Assembly: GCF_016894245.1 (NCBI RefSeq)
Contig: NZ_CP069792.1
Coordinates: 868,001 to 932,000 of the forward strand
Length of the DNA stretch: 64,000 nt
Origin: Corynebacterium kroppenstedtii
GTDB taxonomy: Bacteria > Actinomycetota > Actinomycetes > Mycobacteriales > Mycobacteriaceae
Reading direction: 5' to 3'
Positions 8,025-18,034 of the stretch are shown here, in pieces (within the stretch, counting starts at the first letter, position 1; each line of letters starts with the position of its first letter). The notes under the pieces were generated by a model. That model worked only from the letters and a program-made list of their open reading frames with translations, had not been told where the DNA came from and did no database searches. A program made the translations under genes and the position numbers.

Positions 8025-10475
8025 GTGCCACACACAGCGGCGACGAACCCTGATTCCATGACACCGATTGCCACCGGCGGTGTGGCCACAGCCGAAGGCT
8101 CAACCATTGAGCTCGACATCGGTGGGATGACCTGTGCATCGTGTGCTAACCGGGTAGAGCGTAAGCTCAACAAACTCGAGGGAGTGCAGGCCACAGTGAA
8201 TTTGGCAACTGAAAAAGCCAAAGTTACGGTGCCGTCGACAGTATCGACCGACGACCTCATCCAAACAGTGGAAAAAGCAGGATACTCGGCCACTCTCAGT
8301 GAACCACGTACTCCCGCTCCAGGGGAACGCACGACCAGCAGTGCTTCGAAAAGTCAGACCCAGCGCGGTAGCGCTGTTGGCTCTAAGCAGGACGCAAGTC
8401 CTATCGAGCGGGAGACAGCACGTTTTCGGCAACGCCTTATTGTCTCCGCATGGCTGGCTATCCCCGTTATCGCCATGGCGATGATCCCGGCGCTGCAGTT
8501 CCGTAACTGGCAGTGGCTGTCCCTGACATTGGCGTCTCCCGTTATCGTGTGGGGCGCGCTTCCCTTCCATAAGGCAGCCTGGACGAACCTCAAACACGGC
8601 GCAACCACCATGGATACGCTCATTTCAATGGGAACACTGGTGGCATTTGCGTGGTCCTTATACGCCCTTTTCTTCGGACACGCCGGTGAACCAGGGCTCA
8701 AACATACGTTCACCATGATGGCGTCGCACACCGATGCGTCGGCCAATATCTACTTAGAAGTCGCCTCCGGTGTCACGTTATTTATCCTGGTAGGACGTTA
8801 CTTCGAGAAAAAGTCCAAACGAGAATCCGGGGCTGCTCTTCGCGCGCTACTGGACATGGGAGCCAAAGAAGTCACCCTTCTCGACGGCGGCCAAGAAATC
8901 CGCATTCCCGTTGAGCAACTCGAGGTAGGAAACACCTTTGTTGTTCGACCCGGCGAAAAGATTGCCACCGACGGCGTTATAGTGAGTGGATCCTCAGCAA
9001 TCGACGAATCCATGTTGACGGGCGAATCTGTCCCCGCAGAAGTTGGCTCCGGGGATCACGTCACCGGGGCAACAGTCAACACCAGTGGCCGGTTGGTCGT
9101 CCAGGCAACCCGCGTTGGTGCAGATACTCAGCTCGCCCAGATGGCGCGCATGGTTGAAGACGCCCAAACCGGAAAAGCTCAGGTTCAGCGCCTAGCCGAT
9201 CGCATTTCCGGTGTTTTTGTCCCTGCCGTCATTGGCATTGCCCTACTGACCCTGATCGTCTGGCTTGCTTTAGGCCACGAATTCGCCACCGCTATGACAG
9301 CTGCGGTCGCGATTCTTGTTGTAGCGTGCCCCTGCGCCTTGGGGCTTGCCACGCCAACAGCACTTTTAGTTGGCACAGGCCGCGGTGCACAAATGGGTGT
9401 GCTGATCAAGGGACCAGAAGTTTTAGAATCCACTCGGGGCATTGACACCATCGTGTTGGATAAAACAGGCACGGTGACTACGGGCACCATGGCGCTAACT
9501 AGTGTTCATGCTGCCGCCACCTCATCCCGTGATGAAGTCCTAGCCATCGCGGGAGCAGTGGAGTCGTCATCAGAACACCCCATTGCACACGCCATAGCGC
9601 AGGCAGCGAACGCTCAAGGTCTCGGGGCTCACACGGTCACCGACTTCCGGAACCATGAGGGCCTCGGGGTACATGCGGCCGTGGACGGCCACGACGTGTA
9701 CGTCGGTAAGGAATCTCTGCTCAATGACGTCGGAATTCCTCTAGACGACGAACTTCGGTGCGCGAAAAATGATGCCGAGCAAGCCGGAAAAACAGCAGTC
9801 GCTATCGCTTGGGATGGCGAAGCCCGAGGGATTCTTGTTATCGCAGACACTGTGAAAACAACGAGTGCCACAGCAATAAAACAACTCAAAGAGCTAGGGC
9901 TCAACCCTGTCTTGCTAACAGGAGACAATAGAGTTGTTGCCCAGCGCATTGCCGATGAAGTTGGCATTGCCGATGTCAAAGCAGATGTCCTTCCCGCCGA
10001 TAAAGTACAGGTCATCCGTGGACTTCAGAGCCGAGGAAAAACCGTGGCCATGGTGGGCGACGGCGTCAATGATGCCCCTGCGTTGGCTCAAGCAGACCTC
10101 GGCCTTGCGATGGGAACTGGCGCAGATGTGGCCATCGAAGCAGCCGACATCACACTAGTTCGCGGAGACCTATCCAGCGCCGTTGACGCAGTGCGCCTCT
10201 CCCACGCAACGCTCGCGACCATTAAGACAAACCTGTTTTGGGCTTTCGCGTATAACGTCGCCGCTATTCCAATAGCTGCTCTGGGGCTTCTTAATCCCAT
10301 GATCGCGGGAGCAGCGATGGCGTTTTCTAGCGTCTTTGTGGTGGGCAACAGCCTCCGGCTGCGTGGGTTTACCAGCGTTAATGGGAACATCGGTATCCAC
10401 ACTGGTAGGGATATTGACGTCCGCCGTAATACGAGCACGCGTACTCGCACTGATGAGGAGGAATGGGTGAAATGA
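8025..10475 (+). CDS. copA: Cu(I)-exporting P1B-type ATPase
   Basis: An 816-residue copper pump. Order: one N-terminal HMA domain with GMTCASC (Cys37, Cys40), a Ser/Gln-rich linker, eight membrane helices, the actuator loop TGES (Thr332), the transmembrane CPC metal site (Cys435, Cys437), the phosphorylated Asp479 in DKTGT, the SEHP nucleotide-binding motif, and GDGVND near residue 678. All essential motifs are intact. It moves Cu(I) out of the cytoplasm. The start is GTG 8025 with a purine-rich GGGAAGCGAGAG upstream. The 3' end overlaps csoR, implying coupled translation. Confidence 0.95.
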   Translation: MPHTAATNPDSMTPIATGGVATAEGSTIELDIGGMTCASCANRVERKLNKLEGVQATVNLATEKAKVTVPSTVSTDDLIQTVEKAGYSATLSEPRTPAPGERTTSSASKSQTQRGSAVGSKQDASPIERETARFRQRLIVSAWLAIPVIAMAMIPALQFRNWQWLSLTLASPVIVWGALPFHKAAWTNLKHGATTMDTLISMGTLVAFAWSLYALFFGHAGEPGLKHTFTMMASHTDASANIYLEVASGVTLFILVGRYFEKKSKRESGAALRALLDMGAKEVTLLDGGQEIRIPVEQLEVGNTFVVRPGEKIATDGVIVSGSSAIDESMLTGESVPAEVGSGDHVTGATVNTSGRLVVQATRVGADTQLAQMARMVEDAQTGKAQVQRLADRISGVFVPAVIGIALLTLIVWLALGHEFATAMTAAVAILVVACPCALGLATPTALLVGTGRGAQMGVLIKGPEVLESTRGIDTIVLDKTGTVTTGTMALTSVHAAATSSRDEVLAIAGAVESSSEHPIAHAIAQAANAQGLGAHTVTDFRNHEGLGVHAAVDGHDVYVGKESLLNDVGIPLDDELRCAKNDAEQAGKTAVAIAWDGEARGILVIADTVKTTSATAIKQLKELGLNPVLLTGDNRVVAQRIADEVGIADVKADVLPADKVQVIRGLQSRGKTVAMVGDGVNDAPALAQADLGLAMGTGADVAIEAADITLVRGDLSSAVDAVRLSHATLATIKTNLFWAFAYNVAAIPIAALGLLNPMIAGAAMAFSSVFVVGNSLRLRGFTSVNGNIGIHTGRDIDVRRNTSTRTRTDEEEWVK

Positions 10476-10825
10476 CCACACCAACTACCGTGGATAGCAC
10501 GGCTGAACAGGAATTATGTCATGCATGCCATGAAACCCACGCCCCCCATGGCTATATTTCGGAAAAGGAACGGTACCTCCACCGGATGAAGCGGATCGAA
10601 GGACAAGCCCGTGGCATCACCAAGATGATTGAGGACGAAAAATACTGTGTCGATATTCTGACGCAGATCAGCGCGTTAACAAAGGCCTTACAGGCCGTTG
10701 GATTGGGCTTACTTGATGACCACCTAAATCACTGCGTCCTTAATGCAGCCCAAGCTGGGGGCGATGAAGCCGAACAAAAACTTCACGAGGCATCACAAGC
10801 TATTGCCCGATTAGTGAAGTCCTAA
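10472..10825 (+). CDS. csoR: copper-sensing repressor CsoR
   Basis: A 117-residue all-helical repressor. The Cu(I) ligands are Cys59, His84 and Cys88, giving the C-x24-H-x3-C spacing of Mycobacterium tuberculosis CsoR (Cys36, His61, Cys65). The start ATG 10472 overlaps the copA stop as ATGA and lies 10 bases after GAGGAGG; ATG 10463 in the same frame is too close to that site. The extra N-terminal Cys/His segment ([12 protein letters not shown]) is a possible additional metal contact. Copper binding would release it from the three boxes upstream of copZ, making an autoregulated operon. Confidence 0.93.
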   Translation: MTTPTTVDSTAEQELCHACHETHAPHGYISEKERYLHRMKRIEGQARGITKMIEDEKYCVDILTQISALTKALQAVGLGLLDDHLNHCVLNAAQAGGDEAEQKLHEASQAIARLVKS

Positions 10826-10835
10826 TGTCATGCCA

Positions 10836-10861
10836 GAGCCGATGGAACCATCGATCGGCTC
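10836..10861 (+). terminator. terminator-like hairpin after csoR
   Basis: GAGCCGAT (10836-10843) pairs with ATCGGCTC (10854-10861), an 8-bp stem just after the csoR stop and before the convergent efeB end. No long T-run follows, so termination is uncertain. Confidence 0.45.
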
Positions 10862-10896
10862 CTCTCACCGCATAGAGCGAAGCAAAGAGATGCGGA

Positions 10897-12363
10897 TTAT
10901 TCGAATAACCGCTGGCCGACCATAGTATCGCCCTCTCGAACACCGCCGGGGACAGCAAACAAGGCAGACGCCTGATGCTGAAGGTACTCAGTCATAGCGT
11001 CTTTTTCCGTCATTTTCTTCAATATTGGATAGAACCCCTCCCGCGGATCCTTCGAATACGCAATAAAGAACAGTCCGGCGTTTAACCGGCCCAAGGAGTC
11101 ATTTCCATCGGTGTAGTTGTACCCACGCCGAAGCATCCTATGACCCTGATTATGTTCCGGGGCAACAACAGCCACATGAGAATCCGCTGGTACAGCCAGC
11201 TTTCCGCCGCGCCGGGCAGTGTAATCAACATCGTCAAACTCGCGATCGTCGGAGGGGTCCTCAACGGACAAAGGGGCACCGTAGCGCTTATCACGCCCGA
11301 TCACATCCTCTTGTTCCTCCAAAATAACGCGATCCCACACCTCGAGATACATGTGAATCTTCCGGGCGACGAAGAAACTGCCGCCGGACATCCACCCATC
11401 CGTCACCCACACATCTTTATCCAGAGCGTCGGTTTCATCGCTCTTGATGTTCTGGGTGCCGTCTTTAAAGCCAAACAAGTTCCGGGGAGTGTCCTGGTCA
11501 GTACTGGTTGACGACGTCCGCCCGTACCCGATTTGCCCCCACCGCAGCCGCACAGTGCCGAACCCGATTCGCGTCAGATTCCGAATCGCATGCACGCACA
11601 CCTGAGCATCATTGGAGCACACCTGAACCAACAGATCACCATCGCTCTGTTCAGACCGAAGCGCCTCATTGGCGAACTTGGGCATCCCTTCCTTGATGAC
11701 GTCCGGCATTTTCGCTTTCAGACCAAAGCGGTCCTTGCCGTCTCCGTCGACAAAAAGCCCCTTCCCGAAGCCAAAAGTAATGGTCAAACCGCCGACGGGG
11801 TAATTCCACGCCTCACCAGTGTCCCGAGGTACGGCCTTGGGGTTAGCGTTCGGTTCGCCACCAATCAATTCACCCGCGCACATTTGTTCCGAGGCGGACG
11901 TCCACGAAATCAGCATGTCCTTGAGCTCGTCCAGATCATCGGTCGTGATGTCGAATGCGGCGGTATACATATTGTCTTGCGCCGGCGTTGTAATTCCCTG
12001 CTGATGTTCGCCACGGAACGGGTAAATGAGCGAAGTTGGGTCAGATGTGTCCTTGTTTTCCGCAGCATGAACAGCAAAACCGCCGATGCCCGCGCCGGCT
12101 ATCCCGGCAAGGCCAGCGAATCCGGCAGTGGTGAAGAGTCGGCGTCGTGAAATACCCCGCGTACGGCCCTGATCCTTGTTACCCGATGTGCCCGGCGTGC
12201 CCGTCGCGTCCGCCGAACTCGTACGTTCATGCGCTGAACCATCCGTCTCGCCGACGTCACCGTCCCCGTGCCTGCTGGTATCAGGGCCCGGTTCATCGCG
12301 ACACGGTTCATGACGGTTACCGTGGCCGCGGCTGCGGTCGGGGTTGTCGTTGTGGGGTGACAC
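10897..12363 (-). CDS. efeB: Tat-exported DyP-type peroxidase of the EfeUOB iron system
   Basis: A 488-residue dye-decolorising peroxidase. The N-terminus is polar with a twin-arginine signal: SRRRLFTTAG followed by a hydrophobic Gly/Ala stretch, so it is exported folded with haem. The DyP signature NLFGFKDGTQN is present. In EfeUOB systems EfeB supports ferrous uptake and has been proposed to recover iron from haem. Last gene of the leftward efeU-efeO-efeB set. The start is GTG 12363 with GAGGAGGAAATA upstream. The long hydrophilic region before the Tat motif (about 70 residues) is unusually extended. Confidence 0.93.
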   Translation of the reverse strand: MSPHNDNPDRSRGHGNRHEPCRDEPGPDTSRHGDGDVGETDGSAHERTSSADATGTPGTSGNKDQGRTRGISRRRLFTTAGFAGLAGIAGAGIGGFAVHAAENKDTSDPTSLIYPFRGEHQQGITTPAQDNMYTAAFDITTDDLDELKDMLISWTSASEQMCAGELIGGEPNANPKAVPRDTGEAWNYPVGGLTITFGFGKGLFVDGDGKDRFGLKAKMPDVIKEGMPKFANEALRSEQSDGDLLVQVCSNDAQVCVHAIRNLTRIGFGTVRLRWGQIGYGRTSSTSTDQDTPRNLFGFKDGTQNIKSDETDALDKDVWVTDGWMSGGSFFVARKIHMYLEVWDRVILEEQEDVIGRDKRYGAPLSVEDPSDDREFDDVDYTARRGGKLAVPADSHVAVVAPEHNQGHRMLRRGYNYTDGNDSLGRLNAGLFFIAYSKDPREGFYPILKKMTEKDAMTEYLQHQASALFAVPGGVREGDTMVGQRLFE

Positions 12364-12450
12364 TATTTCCTCCTCATCGTGTGCCTTTAACCCCTGCCAG
12401 GGGTATATCGCATGCTCCTGTCAGTGCGTGTCGTAGGTTCCCGGCAGTGC

Positions 12451-12506
12451 CCGCTCGTCCTTTATCGTTCGTTCGCTACCGCTCGTCCTTTACCGTTCGT
12501 TCGCTA
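12451..12506. repeat. 28-bp tandem duplication at the efeO stop codon
   Basis: Two adjacent 28-base copies, 12451-12478 and 12479-12506, differ at one base. Read on the minus strand the first copy begins with the TAG stop of efeO, so the unit was duplicated immediately 3' of, and including, the stop codon. Confidence 0.92.
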
Positions 12507-13844
12507 GTGCAAAATCGTGCCGGCAACCTGGGACAAAGGCTCCGACAAGCCGTTGATCGCGTCAGAGAAGTCCCTCTGTGTGTCGGTGTAATCCGACTCC
12601 TTGGGGGCCTCGCCAGCATCCTTCTGAACGGTGGCGATCTCGTCATAGGGCTTGTAGGTCGGGTCCCCATCGAATCCGTCACCGAGGCCGGTGACCTCGC
12701 CGGGCTTCTGTTCGTCGATAAGCTTATTGACCTTGTCGAAGGCGCGGGTGATCTTCTTGTCCAAGTCCGCGTCCTTCTTCTTCACCAGGTCAGCAACGTT
12801 GCCGTAGGCGACTGTGGCACCCTCAACATTCGCTTTGAAATCGTAGAGGTCGGTGTGCGAGAACGTGTCCTCTTCCCCGACGATCTTCGAGGTCGCTACT
12901 TCCTCCATCAAGCTGGATGCGCCATCAACGACGTCGGAAAGGTCCAGTTTGAATTTGCCGTCGGTTCCCTCACGGTTGCCGTAGACAAGGTCATACAGCT
13001 TCTTCGTGTCCTCGTTAAGCTGGTCAGCGGCTTTCTTCCGATCCTCGTCATGAGCGAATCGGAAGTCGTCCCCGCACCATAGGTCAGCTTCAATCCGGTG
13101 CCAGCCGGTCCACTTTGTGAGCACATCTTTATCGGTGACATCTTTGCCAGCGTCTGCGGCGAGGTCCTGGATGCGGGCATCGAGTGCGGTGTCGAGGTCG
13201 CCCGCTTCCTTGATGCCGAAGGACTCCGCAGTGGGTTCGATTCGCTCATAGTTCGCGCGGGCGAGCGGGAATAGTTGCTTGGCCCTCTCGGTATCTCCGC
13301 TGGTGTAGGCCTCGGTAAACGCCTGCGTCCCGGTGAGTAGCTGCCCGACTTGATCCTTCACATACGCGGTGTAGTTCGTAATCGCCCGGTCCTCTGCCTC
13401 TTTTTCGTCGTCAGTCAGCGTGACTTCTTTGCCCTTGGTGACCGTGAAATCCTTGAGCCCGACAAAGTCGCCAACCATGTTCGGCTTGCACGCCGTGTGA
13501 TACGACCCCTGCTTTAACGCGGTGGTCAGGTTTGCGGTGGTCCCGGGGCCAATGTTTTCTTGCTCTGATTCAATCTGGAGTTTGTTTTCGGCCAGAATCT
13601 CGAGCTCATTGGGCTTTGTTCCGTTATTAGTAATTTCAAACTTGACGACGCCCGACGGCACCTCTGACGTGGACAGTTCGCACGAATCGTCCGTGATGGT
13701 GACCTGAATCGTCTGGTCGGCTTTGGTGTTGTCATCGCTGGACGAGTTCTGAGGATTGTCCGTGCACGCGCCGAGCGTGAGAGCAGTGGCGACGGATGCA
13801 ATGGTTGCTGCGATGATGCGTGGGGAGCACAAATGAGATGTCAT
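12504..13844 (-). CDS. efeO: iron-uptake lipoprotein EfeO (cupredoxin plus M75 domains)
   Basis: A 446-residue secreted lipoprotein. The signal peptide ends in the lipobox LGAC at about residue 27, so it should be anchored to the outer face of the membrane. An N-terminal cupredoxin-like domain (about 40-135) precedes the M75/imelysin domain, which has the HxxE metal motif in GWHRIEADLW near residue 249. It binds ferrous or ferric iron and delivers it to EfeU. It lies 74 bases downstream of efeU and upstream of efeB, matching the usual operon. The stop codon sits inside a 28-bp tandem duplication. Confidence 0.93.
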   Translation of the reverse strand: MTSHLCSPRIIAATIASVATALTLGACTDNPQNSSSDDNTKADQTIQVTITDDSCELSTSEVPSGVVKFEITNNGTKPNELEILAENKLQIESEQENIGPGTTANLTTALKQGSYHTACKPNMVGDFVGLKDFTVTKGKEVTLTDDEKEAEDRAITNYTAYVKDQVGQLLTGTQAFTEAYTSGDTERAKQLFPLARANYERIEPTAESFGIKEAGDLDTALDARIQDLAADAGKDVTDKDVLTKWTGWHRIEADLWCGDDFRFAHDEDRKKAADQLNEDTKKLYDLVYGNREGTDGKFKLDLSDVVDGASSLMEEVATSKIVGEEDTFSHTDLYDFKANVEGATVAYGNVADLVKKKDADLDKKITRAFDKVNKLIDEQKPGEVTGLGDGFDGDPTYKPYDEIATVQKDAGEAPKESDYTDTQRDFSDAINGLSEPLSQVAGTILH

Positions 13845-13918
13845 GATGGCTTTCTCTCGGGGAGTGGGAAATGGTGAATAGGAAGAACGAGGGTTGATGG
13901 AACGCGGAGTGAACAGAG

Positions 13919-14800
13919 TTATTGGCTAGTGGCAGGTGCTGCAGGCCGTGCCGGGGCTGAAGGGGCAAAGACCTTGCCCCTGATCTGCAGGATGAACAGC
14001 ACGAGGACAGGCACCAGGTACACCCACCAGGCGATGACTTGGCCGACGGTGGGCTGCACGTTGATTTGGAACATCGCTTGCCCCACCACATAAACCCAGT
14101 ACAGCGGGGACGTGTTTTCGGGGAGAAGGTGGGACATATTCCATGCGTGGTTCATGACACCGGGAATGACCCCGGCCTCTTGGAGGTCTCCGATGCCGTA
14201 GGAGCAAATACCAGCGGCGACGAAGATGAGGAAAATGCCGGTGACGGCGAAGAACATGCGCATGTTGATGCGAGCAGCGCCTTTGTATACTGCCCATCCG
14301 AGAATGATGGCAATAACCAGCCCTAGCACGACGCCCGTCGTGGTGGCCGCCACGTTGTTTTCGATCGACGACCTCACGGTGGCCCAGATGAACAGCGCAG
14401 TCTCCATGCCTTCGCGGCCGACGGCGAGGACGGCGATCCATACGACGCCCCAGCCAGAGTCGTGTTCTCCTAGGGTTTTCGCCATGGAGCCTTCGAGTTC
14501 ACCTTTCATCTGGCGGGAGTTTTTCCCCATCCAAAAAATCATCCAGGTGACCAGAGCCACGGCGACGAGAGAGAGGCCTCCGCCGATGATCTCTTGTGCC
14601 TGGAAGGTGAGTGTTTTCGGCCCCCACGTCAGAATGGCGCCGAATGAGAGGGGGACGAGGGCTGCCAGTCCGATACCTAGCCATAGTTTGGGATAAACAT
14701 CCTGCCGACCAGCCTTTTTAAGGTAGGCGAAAAGGATTCCCACTATAAGGGTTGCCTCAAAGCCTTCTCGGAGAGCAAGCAGGAGATTCGCTATAAGCAT
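13919..14800 (-). CDS. efeU: FTR1-type iron permease EfeU
   Basis: A 293-residue permease with about seven membrane helices. The ferroxidase/transport motif is REGFE at residues 11-15 in helix one, repeated as GREGMETALF in the fourth helix. It moves iron across the membrane together with EfeO and EfeB. The start at 14800 (MLIANLLLALREG) matches the family N-terminus and has AAGGAACGTC upstream; the longer open frame is not conserved. First gene of the operon. I searched its short upstream region for a DtxR-type box and saw no convincing one. Confidence 0.93.
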   Translation of the reverse strand: MLIANLLLALREGFEATLIVGILFAYLKKAGRQDVYPKLWLGIGLAALVPLSFGAILTWGPKTLTFQAQEIIGGGLSLVAVALVTWMIFWMGKNSRQMKGELEGSMAKTLGEHDSGWGVVWIAVLAVGREGMETALFIWATVRSSIENNVAATTTGVVLGLVIAIILGWAVYKGAARINMRMFFAVTGIFLIFVAAGICSYGIGDLQEAGVIPGVMNHAWNMSHLLPENTSPLYWVYVVGQAMFQINVQPTVGQVIAWWVYLVPVLVLFILQIRGKVFAPSAPARPAAPATSQ

Positions 14801-14901
14801 GACGTTCCTTTTTTGTCCGTGCATGGTTAATGTACTCGGGCAATGTAGGTCAGACAATGCTTATAGCGCGCGGAGGGGACTATGTACCCCCGCCCTTCGC
14901 C

Positions 14902-15834
14902 CTAAGGGCGAGTAAAGCGTTCATGGCGCCCTTGGCGATGAAGCCTCAACCAGGAGACAAAACCTTTGGGATCTTTCCGCTGAATAAGGAAGAACCAGGC
15001 GAAACGCGCATATTCCTGGGGTATGAGTTTCCTCATCCCGGGTTGGTTCATCAGGTAACCACGGTTGCGGTACGTGAAATACCGCTTGTTTTCGTTATCG
15101 GGGTATTGGGTGTGCATTTTCCCGAAGAAAATGGGTTTGAACTCGTCGGCCCCCGTTGGGTGCAGGTAGGCAGCTTCCAGTGTCGTCCCGTAAGGCAGGC
15201 CGGATCGATTGAGCCGGCGGTTGTATTCGACTTCGTCGCCGCGGATAAACAGCCGGAGGTCGGGTACTCCCAGCTGGTCGACGGCATTCGCGCTGAACAG
15301 CGCTCCGTTGAACAGTGACGCGATGCCGGGGATAAAAGTCCCGTTATCGGTCCCTTCCAGTTCGCTTCGCTTCCGTTTCCATTCGACGGTGCCGGGGAGG
15401 CGAACCGGGAACGCCAGCTGGTCGGGATTCTCAATCCCTGCAACCACGGGGCTGACTTCCTCAAGTCCGTGCTTGTCCGCAACGCGCATTAATGTCGCTA
15501 GGACCTCGGTGTTTTCCGGCCGGCCGTCGTCATCGGCGCAGAATATGGCGTCGGCACCGAGAGCGAGTGCGGTTAAGAATCCGTAGGCGAAACCACCGGC
15601 CCCACCGAGGTTGTGCCGCGAGGGAAGGTAGACGGGTGTCGGCGAGGTAGGACTGTTCGCACAGACGCTTTCCACGAGATCTTTGACTTCGGGCTCATTG
15701 CCGTTATCCACCACGACAACCCACTCTGGTGCCAGAGTTTGGCTTGCGACAATGTGCAGTGAGTTGGCCAGCAGGTCACGGCGTTTATGCGTCACGATGA
15801 CAGCGGCAATGCGGTCCGACGAAGAAAGAGGCAT
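14902..15834 (-). CDS. glfT1: galactofuranosyltransferase GlfT1
   Basis: A 310-residue GT2-fold glycosyltransferase, close to the expected GlfT1 length. The N-terminus IAAVIVTHKRRDLL is the nucleotide-sugar strand, and the metal motif is CADDDGRPE (Asp101-103). GlfT1 adds the first galactofuranose residues from UDP-Galf to the decaprenyl-linked primer of the arabinogalactan, at the cytoplasmic membrane face. It follows wzm and wzt on the same strand, the same order as Rv3783-Rv3781-Rv3782 type loci. The start at 15834 is where homology begins. No reason to suspect inactivity. Confidence 0.9.
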   Translation of the reverse strand: MPLSSSDRIAAVIVTHKRRDLLANSLHIVASQTLAPEWVVVVDNGNEPEVKDLVESVCANSPTSPTPVYLPSRHNLGGAGGFAYGFLTALALGADAIFCADDDGRPENTEVLATLMRVADKHGLEEVSPVVAGIENPDQLAFPVRLPGTVEWKRKRSELEGTDNGTFIPGIASLFNGALFSANAVDQLGVPDLRLFIRGDEVEYNRRLNRSGLPYGTTLEAAYLHPTGADEFKPIFFGKMHTQYPDNENKRYFTYRNRGYLMNQPGMRKLIPQEYARFAWFFLIQRKDPKGFVSWLRLHRQGRHERFTRP

Positions 15835-15888
15835 GCGGTTAGTATCGCACATGCCTGCGCGGGCAAGGACAGGCTGCACAATAACCCG

Positions 15889-15911
15889 TTAAAAAGCCCG
15901 CAGAATTGGGC
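15889..15911 (-). terminator. possible terminator between wzt and glfT1
   Basis: On the minus strand GCCC and GGGC form a short stem followed by a run of five T. The pair is nested inside a wider ATAACCCGT / ACGGGTTAT inverted repeat (15881-15889, 15920-15928). It may attenuate rather than end transcription into glfT1. Confidence 0.45.
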
Positions 15912-15924
15912 GCCGGATGACGGG

Positions 15925-16776
15925 TTATAGGGCAGTTTCCGACGACGGGCTCTGCTCGGACACCGGCACGCTACCGTTCTTTTGCGCATGTTCAATAGCC
16001 ATATCGCGCATTACGTGACGCACCTGTTCGGCTGCTTCACGTCCCTCGTATTGTTCGACGATATCGTCCACTTGTCCGGCCTGGCGTATCTCTCCGTGGT
16101 CCACCCACAACGCGGACGTACACAGTTGCGCAAGAAATTCGTCCGAGTGCGAGGCGAACACCAAAATTCCGGACCGCTCCACCATTTCGCGGAGCCGGTC
16201 ACGCGCTTTCGCCATGAACGCGGCGTCAACAGCGCCGATGCCTTCGTCGAGAAGAAGAATTTCCGGCTCGATGGACGTCACAACCCCCAGCGCGAGGCGG
16301 ACGCGCATACCGGTGGAATAGGTGCGCAGCGGCATGTCGAGGTAGTCACCCAGCTCGGTGAACTCGGCGATCTCATCCATTTTGGCCTGCATCTTTTTGC
16401 GCGTCTGCCCCAGGAAAAGGCCACGGATAATGATGTTTTCGTAGCCGGAGATCTCCGGGTCCATGCCGACGCCCAGGTCAAAGACGGGGGCTACGCGGCC
16501 GTGAACTTCAGCCGACCCGCGGGTGGGTTCGTATATTCCCGACAGCAGACGTAGCAGCGTGGACTTACCAGCACCATTATGGCCGACGAGCCCCACCCGG
16601 TCGCCGTCCTGAAGGTGGAGGTTGACGTTCTTCAGCGCTTCTACAACGACGACGTTGTCGGCGTTCCGGCCGATCGCTCCGCCGGCAGCTCCGAGGAACG
16701 CTTTCTTCAGTGAGCGTGATTTGGCGTCGAAAATGGGGAAATCGACGCACGCATTGTAGGTATCAATACTGACCAT
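15925..16776 (-). CDS. wzt: ABC transporter ATP-binding protein for galactan export (Wzt/RfbE type)
   Basis: A 283-residue ATPase. The N-terminus MVSIDTYNACVDFPIFDAKS is characteristic of the mycobacterial/corynebacterial Wzt. Walker A is GHNGAGKST (65-73), the signature is YSTGMRVRLAL and Walker B is ILLLDEGIG. With Wzm it is believed to flip the lipid-linked galactan across the membrane. The start at 16776 is preceded by AGGAG at a slightly long spacing; ATG 16800 in frame (MGTGEATIMVS) is the alternative. It lies 75 bases downstream of wzm. Confidence 0.9.
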   Translation of the reverse strand: MVSIDTYNACVDFPIFDAKSRSLKKAFLGAAGGAIGRNADNVVVVEALKNVNLHLQDGDRVGLVGHNGAGKSTLLRLLSGIYEPTRGSAEVHGRVAPVFDLGVGMDPEISGYENIIIRGLFLGQTRKKMQAKMDEIAEFTELGDYLDMPLRTYSTGMRVRLALGVVTSIEPEILLLDEGIGAVDAAFMAKARDRLREMVERSGILVFASHSDEFLAQLCTSALWVDHGEIRQAGQVDDIVEQYEGREAAEQVRHVMRDMAIEHAQKNGSVPVSEQSPSSETAL

Positions 16777-16851
16777 GATTGTGGCTTCTCCTGTCCCCAT
16801 GATCCGTTGTGTGTAGCGCGGAGGCAACTGTGCGTGTATCGGACATCGCAT

Positions 16852-17811
16852 TTACACCCAGTAGCTCACGCGGCCACGCCATTGACGCATGGCAACCGTT
16901 GTGATGAGCAGGCCAACGATGGTACACAGACCCACAATCACCCAGCTGTACCACATGACCGGAACACCGATGAGGGGGCCACGGACGATTTCGAGGTAGT
17001 GCATGAGGGGGTTGAGCTCTGCGATGCGGGCGCGCTCACCGGCGGCGCCACCACGATCGCGCAATGTTTGCATCGTCCAAACGATAGGTGTGACATAAAA
17101 CGCCAGCTGAATGAGGGATTCGAGAAGTGGCGCAATGTCACGGAAGCGGGTTGAGATGATCCCGAAGAACATTCCTACCCACACACCGTTAATGACGATC
17201 AGCGCAAGCGCGGGTATGGATAGAAACCAATCCCATCCCAATGGGCGCGGGAAAATGATCATCAGCAGGACGTAGATCACGAGGTTGTGCAGCAAGAAGA
17301 GGAATTGTCGCCACACCAACCGGTAGACGTGAACCGATAACGACGCTGGTAGCTGCTTAATTAATCCCTCATTCGCAATGAATGTCTGCGCTCCCTCGAT
17401 CACGCACCCGGAGATAAAACCCCAGATGATGAGCCCGACGGTGACGTGCGGGAGGAAATCATGCAGCGGAATGTTAAAGAGCAATGAATAGAGCAGTCCC
17501 AGCGCTAAGGCCATGACACCAGTAGCGATCGTGATCCATAGCGGACCAAGGACTGAGCGACGGTAGCGCTGTTTGATGTCTTGCATCCCCAGCGACAACC
17601 ACAGCTCGTACGACTGGAAGCCGCGAAGAAGGTCGACCCATGCTGCTCGGAGGGTCTGCGACTGCGAAGGCGGTATAGAGCTGGTGGGCTCTTTAATCAT
17701 CCGATCAATGTCGGCCTGAGAGGCCCGGTGAAGCGCAATTCCCCCGGCTTCATCGGAGCTCGTGCCAGCGTGGTCCGCGGCCGTGCCCTCAGTTGGTTCT
17801 ATGTCAGCCAT
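16852..17811 (-). CDS. wzm: ABC transporter permease for galactan export (Wzm/RfbD type)
   Basis: A 319-residue ABC-2 type permease with a cytoplasmic acidic N-terminus of about 60 residues and six membrane helices. It contains the motif RYRRSVLGPLWITI before helix one and VTPIVW late in the protein. It forms the channel for lipid-linked galactan with Wzt. The start at 17811 (MADIEPTEG) is chosen because homology and composition change upstream; an in-frame start at 17883 is possible. First gene of the leftward cluster, divergent from the class-V aminotransferase relative. Confidence 0.9.
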   Translation of the reverse strand: MADIEPTEGTAADHAGTSSDEAGGIALHRASQADIDRMIKEPTSSIPPSQSQTLRAAWVDLLRGFQSYELWLSLGMQDIKQRYRRSVLGPLWITIATGVMALALGLLYSLLFNIPLHDFLPHVTVGLIIWGFISGCVIEGAQTFIANEGLIKQLPASLSVHVYRLVWRQFLFLLHNLVIYVLLMIIFPRPLGWDWFLSIPALALIVINGVWVGMFFGIISTRFRDIAPLLESLIQLAFYVTPIVWTMQTLRDRGGAAGERARIAELNPLMHYLEIVRGPLIGVPVMWYSWVIVGLCTIVGLLITTVAMRQWRGRVSYWV

Positions 17812-18034
17812 AATCCGTACCCTACCTTTGTGATGGGACAAGCAGGTATTAATCCCAGTGTGGTGTGCCTTGCTGATGTTCATCGTGTTGGCAGTGACCG
17901 GTAGATTACCCTGGAGCTACTAAACCGTTATTGTGTGCGTTGGGTCAGTGATGATGACGCGTCGCGATGATAAGCGAATAGCGGTAGAGGCCTGCATGAA
18001 CCGTGTCTCAAGTTCGTCTAAGGAAAGGTGTGCC

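Noticed and set aside
14801-14880. DtxR-type box upstream of efeU
   Set aside because: No stretch close to the 19-base consensus could be found.
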